This document shows, piece after piece, positions 1 through 5,196 of a stretch of 5,196 bases of DNA (position 1 is the stretch's first letter; every line of letters starts with the position of its first letter). A program made the position numbers and the translations under genes. The notes below the pieces were generated by a model. It saw only the letters and a program-made list of their open reading frames with translations. It made no database searches and was not told the DNA's origin. Origin of the DNA: Acidobacteriota bacterium (GTDB lineage Bacteria; Acidobacteriota; Vicinamibacteria; Vicinamibacterales; UBA823); the NCBI GenBank assembly GCA_002714165.1, contig PAWT01000046.1, positions 14,908 through 20,103 on the forward strand. The letters run 5' to 3'.

Positions 1-122
1 ACCGTCAGCGACTGTTGTTGGGCTTGGGCTGGACGGTCGGTGGCCTGCAAGACCGTGGCCAATAGGCAGAGCACGAGTAGCCGTGGCCATCTGACGCGAT
101 GAGTGAGACGTTCTCCAGCCAT
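1..122 (-). CDS. Exported protein, N-terminal fragment (signal peptide only)
   Basis: An open frame starts at an ATG (122-120) and runs off the left edge, giving 40 complete codons. The translation is a textbook Sec signal peptide. It has a basic n-region with R5, R9, R11 and R14, a hydrophobic core over about residues 15-27 (LLVLCLLATVLQA), and a signal peptidase I site after A34 (AQA|QQQ). Cys19 sits inside the core and is not a convincing lipobox. The mature protein begins QQQSLT and is otherwise outside the window, so its function cannot be named. The start is uncertain. The ATG has no visible Shine-Dalgarno, whereas an in-frame TTG at 152-150 has GAGG six bases upstream and directly follows an in-frame TGA; using it would add ten residues (MNNRWFRFIR). 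The gene is co-oriented with all its neighbours. The reading frame and signal peptide are clear; the start and identity are not. Confidence 0.72.
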   Translation of the reverse strand, partial: MAGERLTHRVRWPRLLVLCLLATVLQATDRPAQAQQQSLT

Positions 123-219
123 CCGGATAAATCGAAACCAACGATTATTCAATCACAACCTCGACACTGAAGTGGTTAGCTGACTTGGTATCTGTAGTAG
201 AACGCCGCGTGGCGTGTAA

Positions 220-286
220 TGCCACATTTCTCGGCAGCGACAGATCATTCACGCGAGACTCCCCAGCGGAGGAAATGTGTCTGGCA
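220..286. repeat. Imperfect inverted repeat in the gap before the exported protein
   Basis: CACATTTC (223-230) is the exact reverse complement of GAAATGTG (272-279). Beyond it TGC (220-222) can pair with GCA (284-286), with a four-base bulge on one side. A small CTCC/GGAG hairpin (259-262 with 268-271) sits inside the enclosed region. On the minus strand this would form a stem about 65-130 nt upstream of the exported-protein start, so it could be a leader structure. I recognise no known riboswitch consensus in it, and chance formation is possible. Confidence 0.3.
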
Positions 287-334
287 TCGTTGGCCGAGGG
301 GAATCATCCGGCGCCAGCACCGACTTTCGATACT

Positions 335-348
335 GTGCGCTAGCGCAC
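335..348. repeat. Perfect 14-bp palindrome across the SEC-C gene stop codon
   Basis: GTGCGCTAGCGCAC is self-complementary without a loop, and the TAG stop of the 76-residue gene (342-340) lies in its centre. No T-run follows on either strand, so it is not a typical intrinsic terminator. It could be a dimeric protein-binding site or a coincidence of codon sequence. Confidence 0.4.
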
Positions 349-570
349 GTCGTGCCAATGACCGTGTTCGGGTGACCAAATTCTATTGACCTCTGTCCCT
401 TCACGTGCGTTCGTCATGGAAATAACGATACCGATGACCCCGCCGAGTAGAAGGACTGCGAACAGCAGCATGGCTGTCCTAGAGCTCAGTGGCCCGTCCT
501 TGGCCATGCAGCATTTCTTATATTTCTTGCCACTCCCGCAGGGGCAAGATGCATTTCGCTCGGTTTTCAC
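340..570 (-). CDS. Small SEC-C motif membrane protein with His-rich tail
   Basis: This is a 76-residue protein with three parts. Residues 5-21 form a SEC-C zinc-binding motif (RNASCPCGSGKKYKKCC) with ligands C9, C11, C20 and C21, like the zinc tail of SecA and many unrelated proteins. Residues 33-51 are one hydrophobic transmembrane helix. Residues 52-76 are a polar tail ending in WSPEHGHWHDVR, with H69, H71 and H73. Lysines and R31 before the helix put the zinc motif in the cytoplasm by the positive-inside rule, and the tail in the periplasm. The start is GTG (570-568): an in-frame TAG lies five codons upstream and no ATG is available, while the N-terminus aligns well with other SEC-C openings. 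No strong Shine-Dalgarno is visible (GAAGA only). It is co-oriented with the porin, 187 nt downstream of it. Its biological role is unknown; a protein-tethering or metal-handling function would be inference. Confidence 0.85.
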   Translation of the reverse strand: MKTERNASCPCGSGKKYKKCCMAKDGPLSSRTAMLLFAVLLLGGVIGIVISMTNAREGTEVNRIWSPEHGHWHDVR

Positions 571-596
571 TGAATCTTCATTCTATATGCCAAGGC

Positions 597-657
597 CCAT
601 TGATGGCGAGTCATCTGACGGGGTTGTGTCACTAGTCTGCCACGGTAGCATCAATGG
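597..657. repeat. Inverted repeat, 9-bp perfect arms, upstream of the SEC-C gene
   Basis: CCATTGATG (597-605) is the exact reverse complement of CATCAATGG (649-657), with 43 bases between. It ends about 27 bases upstream of the GTG start of the SEC-C gene, so it is placed like a 5' leader hairpin or operator. No run of T follows. I cannot assign it to a known RNA family or regulator. Confidence 0.35.
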
Positions 658-734
658 AAAACACAGTACCACCGGCATTGCTGCAAGACGGCTCCGACAG
701 TTGAGTACCCACAATTTGACAGCACCACATAGCT

Positions 735-788
735 AACCCGACTAGATACCGAAAACATCAGAAAGAGATACGCGCATCGAGTCGGGTT
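735..788. repeat. Inverted repeat bracketing the porin stop codon
   Basis: AACCCGACT (735-743) is the exact reverse complement of AGTCGGGTT (780-788). After one mismatch a further GAT (745-747) pairs with ATC (776-778), giving 12 of 13 paired positions around a 28-base loop. The structure straddles the TGA stop of the porin (760-758), so the transcript could fold into a 3'-end hairpin. There is no U-tract after the downstream arm on the minus strand, so Rho-independent termination is not supported; transcript stabilisation or nothing at all are alternatives. Confidence 0.35.
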
Positions 789-1897
789 CGCTTGTGTAGG
801 GTGTTGAGTTGCCCTGCTGGAATCGACAGCCTCTTCGTTAAAACGACATTGAAATCGATGTGTATTCCCGGCGCAACCATATACGACACGGTAGGCTCAT
901 GCATTGACACGTTGGTTCCGCGGTTGTCGGAATACGAAAAGGCTGAGAGTGCAGCATCCCGTTCGACCCGAGCGAAGGTATAGGTGAATTGAAACGAGCC
1001 TGGTTCTGACGCACGACCGATCGCCGCAGTGACCCAGATGCCGAGGTCCTCGTCTGTGGCTGCTTTGGTGTTCTTCACCATGTTAGCGGTGAGTTGGAGG
1101 GGGTAGCTTGGATGGCCAGTGCCCACAGTGGCGCGAGCGATGATATCCAGGAGGTTGAAGCCAGATGTGAATCCGGTCGTGTTGCCCTGCGCGTTCACAC
1201 TGAGTGCGTTGGTATTGCGTCCGACATCTTTTGATATCTGAGCAAGTGCAACAGCATCGACATCACGAAACGCATAATCGGCAATGGAGAGGTGCCAGCT
1301 CACAGTTTCGAGTGATATTCCAACTTCGCCGTAGCCGGCGAACAGAAAGGCGTCTGGGCTTGTCTTGTTTTCCTGAAGGGGTACTTGGGCGGCCACGAAT
1401 TTAACCGAGACCGGCCCAGTTGTGTTCCGAAACTGCTGGTAAACGCCCTCCCAGTTAAGGTCACTATCGAAGGTCATTTGAGTTCGCGTCACTGGTAAGC
1501 CGAACTTTCCTCCGCCAATCGTGACGGCGTTTGATGGGCTGTATGTGAGGAATGCTCGATCGAGATTGATTGGTTTTGTAGTTAACAGGTCGGTCATGGT
1601 TTGGTTTGTGGAAATCGGATTTCCAACGTCGCCAGAAGCGAGACGAATGCCAAAGTGGACATCTTCGTTGATCTCAGTGTCCAGTGCTAGGCGTGCTCGA
1701 AACCGAAGTCGCTGGCGAGCTCTTGTATCATCTTGAAAAAATCCCTCGTGTCGAAGACGAAAATCTCCACCAATGCTGGTGCGCTCAGACCAGCTTGATT
1801 GTGCCGAAACTGCAGTCGCGCCTAATGCCATAACGGTGAAGGCGCACACAGCCGCCAACCGTTGAACTACTCTGCGCATAAATGCGACGTTGGACAT
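758..1897 (-). CDS. Putative outer-membrane porin (Porin_5-like beta-barrel)
   Basis: This is a 379-residue protein, probably a trimeric or monomeric beta-barrel channel in the outer membrane. Residues 1-32 form a signal peptide: M7-R8-R9, a hydrophobic core over about 14-29, and a cut after AVSA32. The mature part opens with GGDFRLRHEGFF (43-54), then an arginine-rich strand RARQRLRFRARL (59-70), RLASGD..NPISTNQT (85-100) and LDRAFLTYSP (112-121). This order of motifs matches my knowledge of the putative-porin family PF16930. Alternating aromatic and polar strands continue to the end. The last residue is F379, the usual beta-barrel assembly signal. The start was set at ATG 1897-1895 because AGAGGA lies six bases upstream; the frame is open upstream to a TTG at 1951, which would put an atypical extension before the signal peptide. 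A 201-nt gap separates it from the symporter gene, so it may have its own promoter. The substrate is unknown. Confidence 0.85.
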   Translation of the reverse strand: MSNVAFMRRVVQRLAAVCAFTVMALGATAVSAQSSWSERTSIGGDFRLRHEGFFQDDTRARQRLRFRARLALDTEINEDVHFGIRLASGDVGNPISTNQTMTDLLTTKPINLDRAFLTYSPSNAVTIGGGKFGLPVTRTQMTFDSDLNWEGVYQQFRNTTGPVSVKFVAAQVPLQENKTSPDAFLFAGYGEVGISLETVSWHLSIADYAFRDVDAVALAQISKDVGRNTNALSVNAQGNTTGFTSGFNLLDIIARATVGTGHPSYPLQLTANMVKNTKAATDEDLGIWVTAAIGRASEPGSFQFTYTFARVERDAALSAFSYSDNRGTNVSMHEPTVSYMVAPGIHIDFNVVLTKRLSIPAGQLNTLHKRTRLDARISF

Positions 1898-1902
1898 GAA
1901 AT

Positions 1903-1909
1903 TCCTCTC
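1903..1909 (-). promoter_or_regulatory. Ribosome binding site of the porin gene
   Basis: The minus strand reads GAGAGGA, with the GG six bases before the ATG at 1897. This decides the start in favour of MSNVAF over the upstream TTG at 1951 and the downstream ATG at 1879, neither of which has a comparable Shine-Dalgarno. Confidence 0.7.
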
Positions 1910-2098
1910 GCTACTGTACGACTTCCTCAAGCGTCCTTGCACCGTCGGCAAGACATTGTCTAGACCGTCATTGCAGCGAAACGACCACTAAAGAGTACAT
2001 ACTCGCGGTTGGAACGTAGGACGTAACCGATTTCCCGTAAAACAAAGGTATTTATCGGCCAAAGAGGTTCTAGGTGCGGTGTCTGATAATTGCCGATG

Positions 2099-3391
2099 CT
2101 AGTGTCGTTCACCGATATCCTGCTCTGAGTACGCGGTGTCAGTCGACCGTCCGCCTTCAAAGCGTTCAACAATCGTTGCGGTCACGAGGTCACCGCCGAC
2201 GTTTAGCGTCGTCCGGCACATATCGAGGATCCGATCGACACCAAGCACGATGGCGATCCCTTCAACTGGCACCCCTACGATTCCGAGCACCATCATTAGG
2301 AGTGGGATTGAACCACCAGGAACGCCAGCTACGCCAATCGCTGTCACTACCGACATGAGGATCACGATGAGTTGACTACTGAGAGGGAGATTTACACCGA
2401 AAACTTGCGCGATGAACAACACCGTGATCCCTTCGAACAACGCTGTGCCGTTCATATTCATCGTTGCGCCGAGGGGCAGCACGAATCCTGCTACCGCTTT
2501 GGAGATGCCCAGTTCCTCACGCGCGACCCGCATCGTTGTAGGTAATGTGGCGTTACTGGAGGAAGTGGAGAACCCAGTGAGGATCACGACCCGCGCGCGT
2601 TTCATAAATTCGATTGGATCACGCTTGGCCACGAATCTTAGAATCAGCGAATAGCCCACGATGAAGAAGATCGCGAGGCTGCCAACAACGGTCATTATGT
2701 ATTTCAATAAATTAAAAAGAATTTCGAAGCCGAAGCGCGCGGTTACACTGAAAATTAAACAGGCTACGCCTAACGGCGCCACTTTCATTACCAAGCCGAT
2801 AATGGCGATCGTGACCTGACCGAGACTTTCAAGAAAATTCAGTAACGGCTGCCCTTTTTCCTTGGGCACGATGGTCAGCCCAATCCCGATCATTAAGGCG
2901 AAAAAAATGACGGCGAGCATCTCGCCATTGGCCGCAGCCTGGACCGGATTACGTGGCACAATCCGTACGAATAGATCAATGCCAAATGCCCCGTCGGCGA
3001 GTCCCATCGCGTCCGAGTCACCTTGGTAGGTCTCCATAAGCCGTTGGGTCACTGAGGCGTCGAGTCCCTGGCCCGGCTTTATGAGATTGACGGCTGTCAG
3101 ACCTAAGACCGTTGAGAGCGCCGTCAAGCTCAGGAAACTCAACATCGCGACAACACCAATGCGGCCTAGCCGTTTAAGGCTACCTAACCCTGCAATCCCA
3201 ACCGACAATGTCGACACGATGAGTGGAATGACCACCATGATCAACGCGTTCAACCAGACACGCCCAATCGGTTCAGTCACCGAACTCACAAATTGTTCTG
3301 TCGCGGGAGAGCCATCCGTTGACAAGTTGATAACGATGCCGAGTACCGCACCAACTACCAGGCCCAAGAGGATTTTTGTGTGAAGAGCCAT
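2099..3391 (-). CDS. Dicarboxylate/amino acid:cation symporter (SLC1/DAACS family)
   Basis: This is a 430-residue inner-membrane carrier, full length for the GltPh/SLC1 family. It couples uptake of an acidic amino acid or dicarboxylate to sodium (or proton) entry by an elevator mechanism. Visible landmarks in order are the N-terminal helix (MALHTKILLGLVVG), the serine-rich re-entrant loop HP1 STSSSNATLP (275-284), the TM7 motif NMNGT (312-316), the HP2 segment AGVPGGS (355-361), and the TM8 motif VDRILDMCRTT..N..GD (385-401). By alignment with GltPh, R393 matches Arg397 (side-chain carboxylate) and D390 matches Asp394 (amino group). DctA-type dicarboxylate carriers usually lack that Asp, so an amino-acid substrate is favoured by inference. 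NMNGT replaces the usual NMDGT. The start was taken at ATG 3391-3389 because it gives the usual family N-terminus. A GTG at 3409 in the same frame would add six residues, and neither has a well-placed Shine-Dalgarno. It lies 21 nt after the PhoU-like gene and is probably co-transcribed. Confidence 0.93.
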   Translation of the reverse strand: MALHTKILLGLVVGAVLGIVINLSTDGSPATEQFVSSVTEPIGRVWLNALIMVVIPLIVSTLSVGIAGLGSLKRLGRIGVVAMLSFLSLTALSTVLGLTAVNLIKPGQGLDASVTQRLMETYQGDSDAMGLADGAFGIDLFVRIVPRNPVQAAANGEMLAVIFFALMIGIGLTIVPKEKGQPLLNFLESLGQVTIAIIGLVMKVAPLGVACLIFSVTARFGFEILFNLLKYIMTVVGSLAIFFIVGYSLILRFVAKRDPIEFMKRARVVILTGFSTSSSNATLPTTMRVAREELGISKAVAGFVLPLGATMNMNGTALFEGITVLFIAQVFGVNLPLSSQLIVILMSVVTAIGVAGVPGGSIPLLMMVLGIVGVPVEGIAIVLGVDRILDMCRTTLNVGGDLVTATIVERFEGGRSTDTAYSEQDIGERH

Positions 3392-3408
3392 AATGTGATG
3401 ATTACACA

Positions 3409-3448
3409 CCTATCAAGACGTCTTCATCCCTGTCAAGGCGTCTTCATC
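3409..3448. repeat. 20-bp tandem duplication at the end of the PhoU-like gene
   Basis: Two adjacent 20-bp units, 3409-3428 and 3429-3448, match at 18 of 20 positions; both differences are A/G transitions. The unit length is not a multiple of three, so the two copies are read in different frames. The first-translated copy encodes DEDALTG and the second encodes MKTS followed by the stop. Confidence 0.85.
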
Positions 3449-4102
3449 ATAGTAATCGACTTTGTGTAAGGGCATGACCACACTAGAGAGCACGTTCAGC
3501 ACATGTCCACCGATCCGTTTGTAATAGCGTGTGGCCAAGACTAGCACGGTTGCAGTGCTTGCATCGTAGTCCGATTGACTGATCCGTCTGACAAGCGCGT
3601 CGCACCGATGAGCAGCATCCCGACCCTGGTGAATCAATTCAATTGCTCGTTCACGATTGGATGATGCGAACACTTCCGCCGCCACCTGAAAGGAGGTTTC
3701 CACGCCTTGTCGAATTTCCTGCAATTCCTGCACGATCGCATCTTTAGGTAATGGTCCTGAACGAATATCGACGACCTCTGCCAAGTTTTTAGCATAGTCG
3801 CCGAGACGTTCGACGTCCTTCACAAGACTCATTAACAATAGCGAATAGGGAACATCATGTGTATTGCCTTGAATAGAAAGGTGTGCCACGACTTTTTTCC
3901 GAATTTCGCGCTCCAGCTTGTTCACTTGCACATCGTCTTCGTAAATACGAGTGCGATCTTCAGCCGAAGTTTTTTCTCCAAAGCAAATCCCACCAGCTGA
4001 CAAGGTCATATTGCAGGTCAGCTGAAGCATCTCCTTGAAAGAGGCGCCCATGGTATGAAGTGGATTATCAGCGCGGAAAATACTAAGTAGTTCGCTGAGC
4101 AT
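3413..4102 (-). CDS. PhoU-like protein paired with the Na/Pi cotransporter
   Basis: This 229-residue, helix-rich protein has two PhoU repeats and no signal peptide, so it is cytoplasmic. Repeat 1 contains YEDDVQVNKLEREIRKKV (54-71) and VKDVERLGDYAKNLAEV (94-110), which keeps the ExxxD signature (E98, D102) that in other PhoU proteins binds metal clusters. Repeat 2 contains RDAAHRCDALVRRI (161-174) and YYKRIGGHVLNVLSSVV (193-209), where K195 and G199 replace the acidic pair. PhoU proteins restrain phosphate uptake; in transporters such as YjbB a PhoU domain is fused to the Na/Pi domain. Here the two are separate genes 15 nt apart, so regulation of that transporter is the natural inference, rather than a Pst-system phoU. 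The start is ATG 4102-4100. A GTG six bases earlier lies inside the Shine-Dalgarno and is rejected. The last residues come from a 20-bp tandem duplication. Confidence 0.92.
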   Translation of the reverse strand: MLSELLSIFRADNPLHTMGASFKEMLQLTCNMTLSAGGICFGEKTSAEDRTRIYEDDVQVNKLEREIRKKVVAHLSIQGNTHDVPYSLLLMSLVKDVERLGDYAKNLAEVVDIRSGPLPKDAIVQELQEIRQGVETSFQVAAEVFASSNRERAIELIHQGRDAAHRCDALVRRISQSDYDASTATVLVLATRYYKRIGGHVLNVLSSVVMPLHKVDYYDEDALTGMKTS

Positions 4103-4104
4103 TC

Positions 4105-4113
4105 TCACCTCCT
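4105..4113 (-). promoter_or_regulatory. Perfect Shine-Dalgarno of the PhoU-like gene
   Basis: The minus strand reads AGGAGGTGA, fully complementary to the 3' end of 16S rRNA, with five bases between GGAGG and the ATG at 4102. It begins within six bases of the upstream stop codon. It fixes the ATG as the start and predicts strong translation relative to the weakly initiated genes downstream. Confidence 0.85.
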
Positions 4114-4117
4114 CCTC

Positions 4118-5196
4118 TCACTTTATTAACTGCGTTACGTATATCAGCAGTGCTGGAAAACCGTAAAACATAGTCGCGACATAGAACAGAGCTAACTTCT
4201 TTGACCTGACAGCCGCCGCTGCAAGCATTCTAGCGGCCTGCAGTGGCACCTGACGAATCCTTCTAACGGGATAAATCAGTATCGTTCCGCTAAGGTTGAA
4301 AAACAAGTGCACTATGGCGATCTCGACCCCAGCCAAAGCATTCGGTCCGGACACGGCCAACGCTGCACCCATCGCAGTTATGGTTGTTCCGATGTTTGCA
4401 CCGATCGTAATCGGAAACGCCTGTTCTAGCCTGAGGACGCCAGCAGCAGCTAACGGAACCATAATTGACGTCGTAATCGAACTCGATTGCACCATGACGG
4501 TAACGATGACCCCAATCACCATCGCGAACACCGCACTTGAACCAAGCGCACTGTCCACTGCGGTTTCGATGCGTGAGATTACCAAGGAACGCATCAATTT
4601 TACGATTAGCCAAAGTGCTACAAAGATCAGCGCCGCGCTGATACCGACCAAGAAAAAAGCTTGTCCCCACCCTACGTTGAACATTGCTTCCGCCAAGCTC
4701 TGGATAGGGGCAAAAGCAAAGCTCAACAATGCCTTGAATGGGCTCTCATATGTGAAACCACCTATTCCGACAACTACCGTGGACAAGAATCTTGCAGTGC
4801 TTTGCAGATAGCCTGTCATTAACTCCAATGGCAGTAAGACCATTACCGCCAAGATGTTAAAGAAGTCATGGCAGCCAGCCATCGAGAACGCTCTTTCGAA
4901 CTCGTCGCGCCGTCCCATGTGCGCCAATGAGACAACCGTACAGGTAACCGTCGTCCCAATATTGGCACCCATAATCATCGGAACAGCATTAGCTAACGGC
5001 AGCGGGTTTTCCGGTGCAGCTACCAGTCCAACGATCATAGACGTCGACACCGATGAACTCTGTACTAGCGTTGTGGCCAGTACTCCTACGAAGATCCCGA
5101 CAAAGGGATTTGCAGTCAGACTGAAGAAGCTGTCTAGGAAATCTGTTCCGAACAGCTTGAATCCATCGCCGAGCCCTTTGACGCCAAGCAAAAATA
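4118..5196 (-). CDS. Sodium:phosphate cotransporter, SLC34/NptA type (5' end cut)
   Basis: This inner-membrane carrier imports inorganic phosphate with sodium. The frame is open to the window edge. The first possible start, TTG at 5191, falls inside the conserved LLGVKGLGDGFK stretch, so the true start lies outside and a short N-terminus is missing. Numbering from that TTG (357 residues to the stop), the inverted duplicated Na/Pi repeats are plain. Repeat 1 has VQSSSVSTS (43-51), GANIGTT (75-81) and CHDFFNILAV (107-116). Repeat 2 has VQSSSITTS (234-242), GANIGTT (264-270) and VHLFFNLSGT (294-303). The paired QSSS motifs are the substrate and sodium site of SLC34. The spacing, the RRDEFERAF loop (94-102) and the closing helix (about 333-353) also resemble animal NaPi-II and bacterial NptA. 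There is no fused PhoU domain at the C-terminus; a PhoU-like gene follows after 15 nt. The product class is certain at family level; direction and kinetics are inferred. Confidence 0.95.
   Translation of the reverse strand, partial: FLLGVKGLGDGFKLFGTDFLDSFFSLTANPFVGIFVGVLATTLVQSSSVSTSMIVGLVAAPENPLPLANAVPMIMGANIGTTVTCTVVSLAHMGRRDEFERAFSMAGCHDFFNILAVMVLLPLELMTGYLQSTARFLSTVVVGIGGFTYESPFKALLSFAFAPIQSLAEAMFNVGWGQAFFLVGISAALIFVALWLIVKLMRSLVISRIETAVDSALGSSAVFAMVIGVIVTVMVQSSSITTSIMVPLAAAGVLRLEQAFPITIGANIGTTITAMGAALAVSGPNALAGVEIAIVHLFFNLSGTILIYPVRRIRQVPLQAARMLAAAAVRSKKLALFYVATMFYGFPALLIYVTQLIK

Noticed and set aside
273..342. Short plus-strand frame of 22 codons preceded by GGAGG
   Set aside because: The GGAGG is only two bases from the ATG, the peptide has no features, and the frame runs antisense into the end of the SEC-C gene region.
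580..587. TATAGAAT on the minus strand as a -10 element for the SEC-C gene
   Set aside because: No acceptable -35 lies 16-18 bases upstream, and a start there would leave almost no leader; possible but unsupported.
696..722. Two CTGTC elements on the minus strand exactly 22 bases apart, resembling a Pho box
   Set aside because: A Pho box needs CTGTCA-like units repeated every 11 bases; the middle unit does not match and only one of the two is followed by A, so the resemblance is too weak despite the phosphate genes nearby.
386..736. 116-codon open frame on the plus strand
   Set aside because: It is antisense to the SEC-C gene, whose protein motif is unmistakable, and its translation shows no domain, membrane segment or ribosome binding site.
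2054..2097. Possible terminator after the symporter: ATCGGC/GCCGAT arms with TTTGTTTTT further on (minus strand)
   Set aside because: The stem has only six pairs with a loop of about 32 bases, and the T-run begins eight bases after the stem, so it does not look like an intrinsic terminator.
1960..2172. 70-codon minus-strand open frame between the symporter and the porin
   Set aside because: Its first third overlaps the symporter C-terminus in another frame, and the rest has no recognisable motif, compositional signal or Shine-Dalgarno.
4296..4811. 171-codon plus-strand open frame
   Set aside because: It is the antisense shadow of the Na/Pi cotransporter; the low-complexity T/A/P/I-rich translation is typical of reverse-strand reading of membrane protein codons.

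Overview
The window looks like a chromosomal fragment from a Gram-negative (diderm) bacterium. The evidence is an outer-membrane beta-barrel protein with a cleavable signal peptide and a C-terminal phenylalanine, plus a second exported protein at the left edge. Base composition is intermediate by eye (not computed). The mix of a Porin_5-type barrel, a SEC-C/membrane mini-protein and an SLC34-like phosphate transporter would fit an environmental lineage such as Acidobacteriota. That placement is a weak guess, and nothing here fixes the taxon.

Every supported gene lies on the minus strand, so transcription runs from right to left. In that order they are: (1) a sodium:phosphate cotransporter of the SLC34/NptA type (4118-5196, N-terminus cut by the window edge); (2) a PhoU-like protein 15 nt downstream, with a perfect Shine-Dalgarno sequence (3413-4102); (3) a sodium-coupled dicarboxylate/amino acid symporter of the SLC1/DAACS family 21 nt further on (2099-3391); (4) after a 201-nt gap, a putative Porin_5-type outer-membrane porin (758-1897); (5) after a 187-nt gap, a 76-residue SEC-C/transmembrane protein ending in a histidine-rich tail (340-570); (6) after a roughly 190- to 220-nt gap, the first ~40 codons of an exported protein that runs off the left edge (1-122).

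Genes 1-3 are tightly spaced and probably one operon: an inner-membrane phosphate carrier, its likely PhoU-type regulator, and an inner-membrane carrier for acidic amino acids or related anions. The porin could supply outer-membrane permeability for such solutes, but it has its own leader gap and may be transcribed separately. No mobile element, tRNA, rRNA or CRISPR array was seen, and no convincing sigma-70 promoter or intrinsic terminator was found by eye.

No clearly new system is evident. The items most worth a second look are the SEC-C/TM/His-tail mini-protein, a 20-bp tandem duplication that rewrote the end of the PhoU-like gene, a non-acidic second PhoU motif, an Asp-to-Asn change in the sodium-site motif of the symporter, and several inverted repeats in or at the edges of the gaps downstream of the porin.
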